From: Spirochaetota bacterium
GTDB lineage: Bacteria > Spirochaetota > UBA4802 > UBA5550
Direction of reading: 5' to 3'
DNA length: 64,000 nt
NCBI GenBank assembly: GCA_016929135.1
Contig: JAFGJK010000031.1
Location: forward strand, 17,014-81,013
This document shows, in pieces, positions 53,538 to 61,981 of the stretch. The notes beneath the pieces are model-generated. The model was given only the letters and a program-made list of their open reading frames with translations. It did no database searches and was not told where the DNA came from. Every line of letters begins with the position of its first letter. Position 1 is the stretch's first letter. A program made the translations under genes and the position numbers.

Positions 53538-54016
53538 AGATACGGAAGGCCCTTTTCACCGCGCTCTATACCGGATATTCGCCGGTGGCGCCGGGGACGG
53601 TTGGTACGCTCCTGGCCGTCCTGATCTACGTGGGGGAATACCTCCTCTTCGGGGAGCGCTGCCGCGTGGTGAACGCCGCGGTGGTGGCGGTATCGCTCTA
53701 TCCGGCGGTCCTCCTCTGCGGCGCCGGGGAGAAGCATTTCGGCGTGAAGGACCCCTCGCAGGTGGTCCTGGACGAGGTGCTGGGGTACTGGGTGAGCGTC
53801 CTGTTCCATCCCTTCAGCTGGCACATGGCGGTGGGGGCGTTTTTCGTTTTCAGGTTCATGGACATCGTCAAGCCCTATCCCGCGGGGAGCCTCCAGAAGA
53901 TACGGGGCGGGGCCGGTATTTTAATTGACGACCTGGTGGCGGGAGTGTATACAAATATAATCATGACGGCGGTGATGTTCCTCATCGGCATGTACCGTCT
54001 GCCGGTCGTTTTCTGA
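53534..54016 (+). CDS. pgpA: Phosphatidylglycerophosphatase A
   Basis: A 160-residue membrane phosphatase making phosphatidylglycerol. Seen: YSPVAPGTVGTLLA, the acidic VVLDEVLGYWVS, FRFMDIVKPYP and ILIDDLVAGVYTN, all PgpA motifs. The start is a TTG overlapping the pgsA stop (TTGA), with AAGGGGA about 10 bases upstream. Confidence 0.93.
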   Translation: MKIRKALFTALYTGYSPVAPGTVGTLLAVLIYVGEYLLFGERCRVVNAAVVAVSLYPAVLLCGAGEKHFGVKDPSQVVLDEVLGYWVSVLFHPFSWHMAVGAFFVFRFMDIVKPYPAGSLQKIRGGAGILIDDLVAGVYTNIIMTAVMFLIGMYRLPVVF

Positions 54017-54058
54017 TCCCGGCCAGGAGCCGGGGACCTTACACGGACGAGGCACGAC

Positions 54059-54544
54059 ATGACCATCCCTTGCACAGCCGCAGAGAGGGGCCGGCGTCGC
54101 CGGCGCCGAATGATCATTCCCCTCATGGCCCTTTGCCTGGCCGTTACGGTATCGGGAGCCCAGGAGATGCGCGATACCGTGATGGAGGGGAAGATCGACG
54201 CCCTGGAGAAGAAGGTGGGGTTCCTGAAGTACAAGGGGATCGATGTGGCGTTGATGGAGGAGCGCATTGCGTCGCTGAAGAGGAAATACCGCGAGTACAC
54301 GGAGACGCTCCCCATGCTTCAGGAGGCGAAGACCGACGCGGAACGTGAATCCCTGAGCCGCGAGACCGGCATGATGCGGCAGGTCATCGACCTGACCATC
54401 TCCAACCTGGAGGGGGAGGTTTCGGTCAAGACCGCCAGCGTGCAGCGGCTGGACATCCTGTACATCCTCGCCTCGATCTTCGGCGTGGGGTTCGTCGTCG
54501 GCATAACAATCTACACCATATGGATGTACATGAAACGGCGCTGA
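54059..54544 (+). CDS. Hypothetical exported membrane protein with coiled coil
   Basis: A 161-residue protein: basic N-terminus and signal-like helix (about residues 18-35), a charged coiled-coil middle (KIDALEKKVGFLKYKG, IASLKRKYREYTETL) and a C-terminal membrane helix (ILYILASIFGVGFVVGITIY). No domain is recognised. The ATG at 54059 begins with a run of arginines; an ATG at 54110 (MIIPLMALCLAV) is also possible and would give a more usual signal peptide. Confidence 0.6.
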   Translation: MTIPCTAAERGRRRRRRMIIPLMALCLAVTVSGAQEMRDTVMEGKIDALEKKVGFLKYKGIDVALMEERIASLKRKYREYTETLPMLQEAKTDAERESLSRETGMMRQVIDLTISNLEGEVSVKTASVQRLDILYILASIFGVGFVVGITIYTIWMYMKRR

Positions 54545-54561
54545 TCCGGTACCGGGCCCCT

Positions 54562-55044
54562 ATGTGGAGATACCTTTTCAACTCCGGAAAGCTCGCCTAC
54601 GTGAAGGGAAGGAAACCGAGCGTCTCCTGCATCCTCTGCGCCATACGGGACCGTGATCCGGCGGTGGAGAGCATGGAGCTGTACCGTGACGATTACGGCA
54701 TCGTCACGGTGAACCTGTACCCCTTCAATCCGGGCCAGCTGATGATTTTCCCCCTGCGCCACGTGGAGGACCTGCGCGACCTGCGGGACGACGAGGCCGC
54801 GGCGATGCACCGGCTCCTCTGCAGGTCCCTCTCCGCCATTGCCGACGAGTACTCCCCCTCGGGGTTCAATGTGGGCTTCAACATGGGGAGGGGGAGCGGC
54901 GAGAGCATCGCGCACATCCACCAGCACGTCATCCCCCGCTACGGCAACGAGGTGGGGTTTGTCGACATCATCGCCGGCACCAGGCTCGTGGTGAACGATC
55001 CCCGGGAGGTGGTGGAGCGGCTGAGGGGCCGCTTCGCACGGTGA
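54562..55044 (+). CDS. HIT-family nucleotide hydrolase or phosphorylase
   Basis: A 160-residue HIT protein. The catalytic histidine triad is HIHQHVIPR, and a zinc-like CILC pair lies near the N-terminus, as in Ap4A phosphorylase-type members. The frame is open from 54520, but the ATG at 54562 (MWRYLFNSGKLAYVKG) starts in the family-typical way. Acts on a dinucleoside polyphosphate or AMP conjugate; exact substrate unknown. Confidence 0.88.
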   Translation: MWRYLFNSGKLAYVKGRKPSVSCILCAIRDRDPAVESMELYRDDYGIVTVNLYPFNPGQLMIFPLRHVEDLRDLRDDEAAAMHRLLCRSLSAIADEYSPSGFNVGFNMGRGSGESIAHIHQHVIPRYGNEVGFVDIIAGTRLVVNDPREVVERLRGRFAR

Positions 55045-55065
55045 ACGGCCGCGGCGGCATCGCCC

Positions 55066-55260
55066 CTAGTGGGGATGCCCCTCCAGGGCGATGAATTCCT
55101 TCATCTCGGCCTCGGTGATGTTGACCCGGTAGGGCTCGTTGCACATGGGGCAGCACCCCTCGTTGTCCCCCACGGCGACCGTTTCCAGCGTCAGCCCCAG
55201 GTTCGAGCCGCAGAGGAGGCAGGTGAGATCGGAGATTTTCATGGGTGTTCGCTTAAACAT
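55066..55260 (-). CDS. Small zinc-ribbon protein
   Basis: A 64-residue protein with two CxxC pairs (CLLC and CPMC), about 23 residues apart, typical of a zinc ribbon. AGGGGG lies 8 bases before the ATG at 55260; an in-frame ATG at 55242 is possible. No function can be assigned. Confidence 0.65.
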   Translation of the reverse strand: MFKRTPMKISDLTCLLCGSNLGLTLETVAVGDNEGCCPMCNEPYRVNITEAEMKEFIALEGHPH

Positions 55261-55393
55261 TCTGACAGCCCCCTGTGAGTTCCATGGCTGTCCACTGTTG
55301 CGCCGATGCCCTTTTTACGCAATCAGGTTTTGTCGCGTTCCGCACCGAACCCCCCGAAATGGATAATTTCACCCCCCCCGGCATAACATTTAT

Positions 55394-55421
55394 TTGACAA
55401 ATATACAGCCAACTATAGAGT
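55394..55421 (+). promoter_or_regulatory. Sigma-70-type promoter of acyl-CoA dehydrogenase
   Basis: TTGACA and TAGAGT are separated by 16 bases (an alternative, TATAGA, is 14 away). The stretch is AT-rich. Confidence 0.6.
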
Positions 55422-55456
55422 GTGTATAAAAGGGCACTCTATGCTCATTTATGAGC
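55417..55456 (+). promoter_or_regulatory. Two inverted repeats downstream of promoter, candidate operator
   Basis: AGAGTG (55417-55422) mirrors CACTCT (55435-55440), and GCTCAT mirrors ATGAGC across two bases (55443-55456). They cover the likely start of transcription, a usual place for a repressor site. Confidence 0.4.
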
Positions 55457-55493
55457 GGCTATCCATAAAAAACAACTCATTCAGGAGGTTCCC

Positions 55494-57365
55494 ATGGCTG
55501 TTAATCCTATAGTTGACTCACGGGACGTGCGTTTTATTCTCTTTGAAATGCTGGAAATGGATTCATTGACAAAATTCCCGAAATACGCCGATTTTGACAG
55601 AGAAACCTTTCAGAGCGTCATCGATCTCGCGGAAACGATCGCCGTGGAAAAGGTGTACCCCATCAATTCCGCCGCGGACAAGAAGCACGCGCAGTACAAG
55701 CCGGATACGAAAGAAGTCATCATCCCCGAGGAGTATTTCCCGGGGCTGAACGCCTATCACGAGGCCGGTTTCCTCGGCATCGCCGCCGAGCAGGACCTGG
55801 GCGGCATGGGCATGCCGGAGACCATCTTTGCGGTCGCCACGGACTATTTCTCGGCCGCCAGCATCGCCTTCACCATGTATCCCATGCTCTCCATCGGCGC
55901 GTTGAACCTGGTGAAGAACTTCTACACCGGCGCGGACAAGGACCTTATCATCCAGAAGCTCATCACCGGGGAATGGGGCGGCACCATGTGCCTTACCGAG
56001 CCGGATGCAGGCTCCGACGTGGGCGCGCTGAAGACCAAGGCGATGCCGATCAAGGACAACGAGTACAAGATCAGCGGGCAGAAGATATTCATCTCCTCAG
56101 GCGACAACAATTACTACAAGAACAACATCCACCCGGTGCTGGCGCGCATCGAGGGAGACCCGGCCGGGACCAAGGGAATCTCGATCTTCGTGGTACCCAA
56201 GACGAACTACACCCCCGACGGGAAGCTCACCGGCTCCAATGACGTGGTCTGCGCCGGCATTGAGCACAAGATGGGCATCACCGCGTCGGCCACCTGCACA
56301 CTGAGCTTCGGCGACGAGGGGAAATGCGTGGGACGCCTCATGGGGGACCAGCGCAAGGGTATGAAGATCATGTTCCAGATGATGAACGAGGCGCGCCACT
56401 TCGTGGGCGGCCAGGGGATGTCGGTGTCCAGCGCCGCCTACATGCACGCCGCCACCTACGCCAAGAACAGGACCCAGGGGGTGCACGTCACCCAGATGCT
56501 GAACCCCGAGGCGAAGGGCGTCACCATCATCAACCATCCCGACGTGAAGCGGATGCTCCTGAGCATGAAGTCGAAGGTGGAGTGCATGAGGGCGCTGCAC
56601 TACTACTGCGCGCTGCAGACCGACCTGATCCATGTCTCCGAGGGGGACGCGAAGAGAGAGGCCCAGGCGGTCCTGGACTTCCTGATCCCGATCAACAAGG
56701 CGGGGAACACCGACACCTCGTGGGACGTCACCGCCACGGCGATCCAGGTCTACGGCGGCTACGGCTTCATCGAGGAGTACCCGGTGGCCCAGTACGCCAG
56801 GGACTCGAAGATCCTCTCCCTCTACGAAGGGACCAACGGGATCCAGTCCATGGACCTCACCATGAGAAAGCTCCTCATGGACAAGGAACAGTACAACTAC
56901 AGCATCTTCAAGAAGAAGATCAAGGAAACCATCGCGGCCGCCAAGGGCGTTGTGGACGACAAGTATCTCAAGGTGGTGGATCGTGCCCTCGCCGAGATGG
57001 ACAAGGTGGTGGATTCCCTGAAGCAGGCCATGGCCGGCGGCAAGTTCCTCCACATCTTCGCGAACGCCACCCCGCTCCAGGAGGCGCTCACCATGCTCAC
57101 CTACGCCTGGATGGCGCTCTGGGGCCTCGCCAAGGCGACGCCGAAGATGAAGGAGCTCGTGGGCGACAAGAAGGGAGAGGAGCGCGAGGCGCTGCTGAAG
57201 GACAACCTGGAGGCGGCGTTCTACAACGGCCGTGTGCTCTCCAGCCAGTTCTACCTGGGGTCCGAGTTCCCGAAGTACTTCGGAAGGATCGAGGCGCTCC
57301 TGAACGACGAGGCTGCGGTGGCGAAGGCCAACGACACGGTCTTCTGCAACACCCCCGCGGAATAG
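55494..57365 (+). CDS. Acyl-CoA dehydrogenase, long form
   Basis: A 623-residue flavoprotein that oxidises an acyl-CoA at the alpha-beta bond. Core domain about residues 1-470: GGTMCLTEPDAGSD (FAD and substrate), and the catalytic Glu region SLYEGTNGIQSMDLT. A further 150-residue C-terminal helical extension (about 475-623) matches the long FadE-like members often found in fatty-acid-using bacteria. AGGAGG lies 5 bases before the ATG. It is a single gene with its own promoter and terminator. Confidence 0.93.
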   Translation: MAVNPIVDSRDVRFILFEMLEMDSLTKFPKYADFDRETFQSVIDLAETIAVEKVYPINSAADKKHAQYKPDTKEVIIPEEYFPGLNAYHEAGFLGIAAEQDLGGMGMPETIFAVATDYFSAASIAFTMYPMLSIGALNLVKNFYTGADKDLIIQKLITGEWGGTMCLTEPDAGSDVGALKTKAMPIKDNEYKISGQKIFISSGDNNYYKNNIHPVLARIEGDPAGTKGISIFVVPKTNYTPDGKLTGSNDVVCAGIEHKMGITASATCTLSFGDEGKCVGRLMGDQRKGMKIMFQMMNEARHFVGGQGMSVSSAAYMHAATYAKNRTQGVHVTQMLNPEAKGVTIINHPDVKRMLLSMKSKVECMRALHYYCALQTDLIHVSEGDAKREAQAVLDFLIPINKAGNTDTSWDVTATAIQVYGGYGFIEEYPVAQYARDSKILSLYEGTNGIQSMDLTMRKLLMDKEQYNYSIFKKKIKETIAAAKGVVDDKYLKVVDRALAEMDKVVDSLKQAMAGGKFLHIFANATPLQEALTMLTYAWMALWGLAKATPKMKELVGDKKGEEREALLKDNLEAAFYNGRVLSSQFYLGSEFPKYFGRIEALLNDEAAVAKANDTVFCNTPAE

Positions 57366-57386
57366 GGAGACTGAGAACGACAACGA

Positions 57387-57422
57387 GGGGGGGCTGTCCG
57401 GAAGGACAGCCCCCCTTTTTTT
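57387..57422 (+). terminator. Strong rho-independent terminator
   Basis: GGGGGGCTGTCC and GGACAGCCCCCC form a 12-base-pair stem with a four-base loop, followed by seven T. It also faces the convergent gene, whose stop lies in the T run. Confidence 0.92.
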
Positions 57423-57885
57423 ACACCGCGATCGACGCCGCCAGCTCCTTTGGCAGACGGTAGTTCCCGGAGGAGAACTTGCGTATCTCCCCCCCGGAGA
57501 TGCTGAGGAAATAAACCGTCAGCCTCCGTTTTTTCTTCAGGAATTCCAGGAACCGGACGTTGTCCTCGAGGCTGTGGTGCATGGAGAGGTTCACCGCCTG
57601 GGGCTCGCCGCGCTGGGTGAATATCATGGTGACGGTGGTGCGGAACCCCTGGCTCTCCACGTGCCAGCCGCACCTGCCCGTCTCCAGGGACTGCAGCTCC
57701 TCCTCGAGATCGAAGAAGAGGACGGCGTAGCCCCGTTTCCCCCTGAGGACGATGGCGTCGCCGGGCGAGTAGACCTTCGTGTAGAGGATCGTGCAGGGCC
57801 CCTCCTGGGGGAGCCGGCCCCCCTGGGGGAGCCGGCCGACGATCCGCTCGACCTCTTCCGTGGTGATCCGAATATCGCTATCCAT
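57421..57885 (-). CDS. Hypothetical protein with duplicated six-residue segment
   Basis: A 154-residue cytoplasmic protein without a recognised domain. It carries a short duplication, GRLPQGGRLPQEG, caused by a tandem 18-base repeat. Later parts include FFDLEEELQSLETGRCGWHV and LEFLKKKRRLTVYFL. I chose the ATG at 57885, which has a strong AGGGGG element ahead; a longer frame to 57945 is open. Confidence 0.65.
   Translation of the reverse strand: MDSDIRITTEEVERIVGRLPQGGRLPQEGPCTILYTKVYSPGDAIVLRGKRGYAVLFFDLEEELQSLETGRCGWHVESQGFRTTVTMIFTQRGEPQAVNLSMHHSLEDNVRFLEFLKKKRRLTVYFLSISGGEIRKFSSGNYRLPKELAASIAV
57804..57839. repeat. Tandem 18-base repeat, two units
   Basis: CCTGGGGGAGCCGGCCCC is followed by CCTGGGGGAGCCGGCCGA, coding the duplicated RLPQGG-type segment of the minus-strand gene in frame. 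Confidence 0.7.
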
Positions 57886-57968
57886 GTCCGCCCCCTGCAA
57901 ACGCTCTGACGATACCCCTGTAGCGCCCCGGGGGCGGACTGTCAAGTGAATAGCGGAACACTGCGGGG

Positions 57969-59963
57969 TCAGAGCGTCCCCCGGAATCCCCCGTAAAAGG
58001 AGATCCCCGGCGTCTGGTATCCCAGCTGTTCCTCGTAGTCCTCGTTCAGCAGGTTCTCACCCCGCACGAACACATGGATCTGGTCTATCACCCGAACCGT
58101 GACGGCAGCGTCGAGACGGTAGTGTGCGTTGATGTACCGGTTGCTGGTGTCGAGGCGCTCTCCCACGTAGAGGAGCAGGGCGTTGATGTTCACCCGGCCC
58201 AGGAGCAGGTAGTTGGCCCACAGGGAGCCCTGGTGCCGCGGACGGAAAAAGAACTCGCGGTTGGTGGTGTTGTCCCTGGAATCGGTGTAGGTGTAGCTGC
58301 CGGCAATCGTCAGCTCCTCCAGCGGACGTACCGTCACGATGAACTCGAAGCCCTTCGAGCTGGCCCCGCGGATGCCGTTGTAGTAGTAGCCGTAGGGGGG
58401 AACCCAGCCGGAGGAGTAGAAGGTGATCGGATCGGTGTAGCGGATCCAGAAATAGTCCATCTCTACGGAAAGGATCTCCCCGAGGATTGGCTGCACGAAG
58501 CCGACGTCGAAGCTCATGCTCTCCTCGGGGGAGAGAGAGGGGACGGCGGTACCCAGGGCACGGTTCTGGAGCTGGGTGTCGATCTGGTAGAGGCTCGGCG
58601 TCCTGAAGCCGGTACTGAAATTCCCCTTGAGCCTGGTCTCAGTGTAGGGAACGATGACAGAGCCGGAGAGGCTGTAGCAGAGGGCTGCGCTGTAATGGTC
58701 CGGCGAGGTGTAGCGTATGCCGGAGATGAAGAAGACACGGTCGAAGAGCTTCAGATGGTTCTGGATGTACGCCGCCGCCACCGACTGCTTCTGCTCGAAA
58801 GCGGAGGCGCTGCCGAAGTAATAGCTGTGGGACGATGCGCGCTCCTGCTCGTAGTCGACCCCCACCACCACCTCGTCCACCGAGGCGATGGTGAAGCGGT
58901 TCCGCCATTCCCCCTTCATGATGGTCCCCCGGTACCAACTTTCGTCGTTTTCCGTGGGGTTGTACAGGTCGGCGTGGTCCCTGATCCGGCGCACCAGGTT
59001 CATGTAGGAGAGGGTGAGGCGCGATTCCCACCACTTGAACAGCGGTATCGAGTAGTCGATGTTGGAGGCGAACTGGTCCGTTTCGTTTTTGTAGTTGGGA
59101 TCGTCCGCATGGACGCTCATCCCGCCCCACATGCCGTAGTCGTCCACGTCAACACGGCCCGAGGAGTACCAGGCGGAGAAGGTGAGCAGGCCGTCATGGG
59201 CGGTCCGCAGCCCCAGACGCGTCGAGAAGTTCATGTCTTCGTAGCCGTCCCGGTCCACCGGGCCCAGGTTGACCGGCGTCCTGGAGGTGGCGTTGTAGCC
59301 CTGGGAATTCTGCTTGGACACGGCGAAGGAGTAGAAGGCCCGGTCGGTGCCGCCGTTCACCCCGATCATCTCCTTGAAGGTGTAGTAGGCGCCCCCCTCG
59401 AAGGCGAATGTCACCGACGGGTCGCCGGACCCCTTCTTGGTTATGATGTTCATGACGCCCCCCATGGCATCGGAGCCGTAGAGGGTACCCTGGGAGCCCC
59501 TGATGATCTCGATGCGCTCCACGTTGTCGGTGAGGAGCATCCCGATGTTGGCCCCCCTGCTCGGCGAGGTGGGATCGTTGATGCGCACGCCGTCCACCAG
59601 GACCACGGTGTTTTCTGATTTCGCCCCCCGAATAAAGGTTGAAGTGATCCCCCCGAACCGCGACTGGGAGCTCACGGATACCCCGGGCACCGAGCGGATG
59701 ACGTCGGCCAGGGTGTTGTTGACCCGGTCCCGCATCTCCTTCTCGGAGATGACGGTGATGGACGCGCCGGTCTCCCGCTCGTCGATCTCGGTCTTGGTGG
59801 CGCTCACGACGATCGTGGCGTCCTTATTCCGGTCCTCATGGGATTTTTCCGGCGCAGTGATCTCCTCCCGGGGTTCGCCCTCCGGAATTTTCTCCTGAGC
59901 CCCCAGGGGGACGGACAGGCCGATGACAGCGGCCGTGCAGAGGTACAGCGATTTTTTGAACAT
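57969..59963 (-). CDS. btuB: TonB-dependent receptor, probable cobalamin transporter BtuB
   Basis: A 664-residue outer-membrane receptor: signal peptide (about residues 1-21), TonB-box-like TIVVSATKTE, plug domain with TLADVIRSVPGVSVSSQS, FIRGAKSENTVVLVDGVRIND and ERIEIIRGSQGTLYGSDAMG, then a 22-strand barrel ending GISFYGGFRGTL (C-terminal Phe-type). GGAGG precedes the ATG at 59963; the frame stays open upstream through the leader. A cobalamin riboswitch in the leader makes B12 or a cobamide precursor the likely cargo. Confidence 0.92.
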   Translation of the reverse strand: MFKKSLYLCTAAVIGLSVPLGAQEKIPEGEPREEITAPEKSHEDRNKDATIVVSATKTEIDERETGASITVISEKEMRDRVNNTLADVIRSVPGVSVSSQSRFGGITSTFIRGAKSENTVVLVDGVRINDPTSPSRGANIGMLLTDNVERIEIIRGSQGTLYGSDAMGGVMNIITKKGSGDPSVTFAFEGGAYYTFKEMIGVNGGTDRAFYSFAVSKQNSQGYNATSRTPVNLGPVDRDGYEDMNFSTRLGLRTAHDGLLTFSAWYSSGRVDVDDYGMWGGMSVHADDPNYKNETDQFASNIDYSIPLFKWWESRLTLSYMNLVRRIRDHADLYNPTENDESWYRGTIMKGEWRNRFTIASVDEVVVGVDYEQERASSHSYYFGSASAFEQKQSVAAAYIQNHLKLFDRVFFISGIRYTSPDHYSAALCYSLSGSVIVPYTETRLKGNFSTGFRTPSLYQIDTQLQNRALGTAVPSLSPEESMSFDVGFVQPILGEILSVEMDYFWIRYTDPITFYSSGWVPPYGYYYNGIRGASSKGFEFIVTVRPLEELTIAGSYTYTDSRDNTTNREFFFRPRHQGSLWANYLLLGRVNINALLLYVGERLDTSNRYINAHYRLDAAVTVRVIDQIHVFVRGENLLNEDYEEQLGYQTPGISFYGGFRGTL

Positions 59964-60059
59964 GGCAGCCTCCAAAATTGAACAGATGGCGCACCCTGTG
60001 GGTACGCGTGTGTCTGCCCTTTTAATAGCTGCGGGATTCGTTGAGGGGGGGGGCGCGCC

Positions 60060-60086
60060 AAAAAAAACACACCCCCGAGGTGTGCC
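60060..60086 (-). terminator. Intrinsic terminator of the cobalamin riboswitch
   Basis: On the minus strand GCACACC and GGTGTGT pair around TCGGG and are followed by a T run of eight. It lies between the aptamer and the receptor gene. Confidence 0.75.
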
Positions 60087-60114
60087 TGTACATACTACTG
60101 GATCTCTAACCTCG

Positions 60115-60212
60115 AAGACATCCCAGTATGGAAGATCTGGCTCGTCCGCCATCGGCGGCATCACAGTTGCGGGTCAGCACGGGGTTCGCACCCGTTTCCT
60201 CCATGGTTATTA
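60115..60212 (-). ncRNA. Cobalamin riboswitch aptamer
   Basis: Minus-strand leader of the TonB receptor. Core landmarks in order: GGAAACGGGTGCGAACCCC, then GCTGACCCGCAACTGTGA (the CCCGCaACTGT element of the B12 box) and GAGCCAGATCTTCCATACTGG. Downstream, CGAGGT at 60114-60109 can pair with ACCTCG at 60081-60076, the left arm of the terminator, giving the usual switch between antiterminator and terminator. Confidence 0.88.
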
Positions 60213-60224
60213 AAAGAACTGGAT

Positions 60225-60253
60225 AACTATCCTTCGGCATGGGTATCTGTCAA
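60225..60253 (-). promoter_or_regulatory. Promoter of riboswitch-btuB transcript
   Basis: On the minus strand TTGACA and ATAGTT are 17 bases apart (GATAGT at 16). Transcription would begin near 60218, just before the aptamer. Confidence 0.6.
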
Positions 60254-60334
60254 GGATTTTTATCATGCGCTCTCCGTAAATGGGGACGTGGAGGTACGCA
60301 GGGACGGTATGATGATATCCACGGGATATATCCT

Positions 60335-60363
60335 TGACGGCTCCCTATTGGCAGGATTCTATA
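60335..60363 (+). promoter_or_regulatory. Possible promoter of acetyltransferase gene
   Basis: TTGACG and TTCTAT are 17 bases apart, 68 bases before the start codon. Confidence 0.35.
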
Positions 60364-60431
60364 TGCCAGAGAATTCGGGTTGCATTATTCGGGAGTGTGT
60401 GCATTGAATTCGCATGCTTGGAGGTACCGCA

Positions 60432-60971
60432 ATGGCAGATCCCGCGTACAGGATAGTCCCGGCCCGCCGCGAAGACCTGGCGGCGCTGGCAGGAGTGGAG
60501 CTGGCGGCGGCCGCGCTGTTCAGCGGCTTCGCCCCGGCGCAGCGGGTGCTCGGCGAGCACACGCCGATGGGGATTTTAAGCGAAGCGCAACTGGAGGGGC
60601 GCCTCTGGGTGGCCCTGGCCGATGATGTTCCCGTCGGTTTCGCCCTGGTGACGATGATCGCCCGGGGGCACCCGCACCTCCAGGAGATGGACGTGCTCCC
60701 CGGGCACGGGCGGCGGGGGCTGGGCACGGCCCTGCTGCGGGCGGTCTGCGCCTGGGCCTCAGAAAAAGGGTACCGGGAGATCACCCTGACGACGTTTCGC
60801 GCCGTGGCCTGGAACATGCCCTTCTACGGCAGGCTCGGCTTCGTGGAGGTGCCGGGTGAACTGCAGGGTCCGGAGCTCAGGGAAATCGTGAAAGACGAGA
60901 CTTCGCGGGGGCTGGACCCCCTGGAGCGCGTGGTCATGACGTACGTAATGCATGATGTCGCGGCGCCTTGA
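60432..60971 (+). CDS. GNAT-family N-acetyltransferase
   Basis: A 179-residue GNAT enzyme using acetyl-CoA. The CoA-binding motif A is MDVLPGHGRRGLGTALLRAV, with the R/Q-x-x-G-x-G/A core GRRGLGT; the C-terminal RAVAWNMPFYGRLGFVEV is the usual motif B. GGAGGT lies 7 bases before the ATG at 60432; the frame opens at 60414. Substrate unknown. Confidence 0.88.
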   Translation: MADPAYRIVPARREDLAALAGVELAAAALFSGFAPAQRVLGEHTPMGILSEAQLEGRLWVALADDVPVGFALVTMIARGHPHLQEMDVLPGHGRRGLGTALLRAVCAWASEKGYREITLTTFRAVAWNMPFYGRLGFVEVPGELQGPELREIVKDETSRGLDPLERVVMTYVMHDVAAP

Positions 60972-61273
60972 TGGGGAGAGCGCCTCTCCAACTGCGGGAC
61001 GCCCTGCCGGGCGTCCGCGGCCGGTACATCCCCCTCTGTCCGGGGGATCTCCCTAGGCCTGCGCTGCCGTCGATATGTACGGAGATGCCGGGAGCCGGGA
61101 TAGGACCGCCAGGTATCATACGCACAGGGGGGGTGTCGCAGTTCCTTCCCAAATCGCATGATTTTGTTTCATTTATGCTTCCCCCGGTACGATACTGCTA
61201 TTGTGATGACCATGTCCGTGCCGCTGGATCCAATGGTCGGCCGGGCGGGGGAGCGGTGACCGGGAGGAATTTC
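60972..61273. other. 302-base gap with a hairpin and a weak promoter
   Basis: GGACGCCC and GGGCGTCC form a strong stem near 61003-61022 but no T run follows. A possible promoter, TTGTTT and TACGAT 18 bases apart, lies at 61164-61193. An open frame running through the gap in the frame of the next gene has no coding-like features and is not taken as part of it. Confidence 0.45.
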
Positions 61274-61981
61274 ATGCCATGCAAGGATAGAAACGGAACG
61301 CGAAACGGCGGCATTGGCCTCCTGAACGAGCACACGATCCACAATCAGCTGAAGGCGGCGTACGCCGGGAGAAACGACAGGACCGAACAGGTGCTCGACG
61401 GCTATGTAATCGATATCGTGAAAAAAACCGGGCTCGTGGAGATACAGACGGGGAACTTTTTACGGATAAAGACGAAATTGCACAGGCTGCTGCGCACTCA
61501 CAACGTCAGGCTGGTCCATAACATCCCCTCGATAAAATGGATCGTAACCACCGATGATGCCGGCAACGCCCTTTCACGAAGGAGGTCGCCGAAAATGGGG
61601 AAAGCATATCACCTGTTCGATGAACTGATATACCTGGCCGGCATCGTCCCCCATCCGAACTTTTCCCTCGAGATCGTGATGACCGAGGAGGAGGAGATCA
61701 GGCGAAACGACGGCAGGGGCAGCTGGCGGAGGAAGGGGAAGAGCATCAGGGACAGGAGGCTCGTCAGGATACTGGAGAAGATGAAATTCAACCGCCCCGG
61801 CGATTATTTGAAGATCCTGCCGCGGGGCATGAAGCAGCCCTTCTCGTCGAGGGAGGTCGCCGCCGCGCTGGGGATAGGGGAAGACCTGGCGCGGAGGATC
61901 CTGTACTTTTTCAGGAAGGCGCATCTCGTCGAACCCGCGGGGAAGGAGGGGAACCTGCTCCTCTATTCAATACACAACTGA
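61274..61981 (+). CDS. Predicted nuclease-like protein, unnamed family
   Basis: A 235-residue protein. The N-terminal half reads NQLKAAYAGRNDRTEQVLDG then YVIDIVKKTGLVEIQTGNF and LRIKTKLHRLL, with Asp, Glu-x-Gln and Lys spaced like the catalytic core of PD-(D/E)XK nucleases; the C-terminal part ends in a winged-helix-like stretch (FSSREVAAALGIGEDLARRI). I recall a related uncharacterised family (DUF8091-like) but cannot confirm it. GGGAGG is 5 bases before the ATG. It stands alone, with gaps of about 300 and 550 bases on either side. Confidence 0.65.
   Translation: MPCKDRNGTRNGGIGLLNEHTIHNQLKAAYAGRNDRTEQVLDGYVIDIVKKTGLVEIQTGNFLRIKTKLHRLLRTHNVRLVHNIPSIKWIVTTDDAGNALSRRRSPKMGKAYHLFDELIYLAGIVPHPNFSLEIVMTEEEEIRRNDGRGSWRRKGKSIRDRRLVRILEKMKFNRPGDYLKILPRGMKQPFSSREVAAALGIGEDLARRILYFFRKAHLVEPAGKEGNLLLYSIHN

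Noticed and set aside
55994..56242. Plus-strand small frame inside the acyl-CoA dehydrogenase gene
   Set aside because: Frame shadow, Arg/Gln/His-rich.
58074..59618. 514-codon plus-strand frame opposite the TonB receptor
   Set aside because: Val/Gly/Asp-rich antisense shadow; the receptor is certain.
60968..61273. N-terminal extension of the nuclease-like protein
   Set aside because: Pro/Gly/Arg-rich, includes a GC hairpin; a good ribosome site precedes the ATG at 61274.
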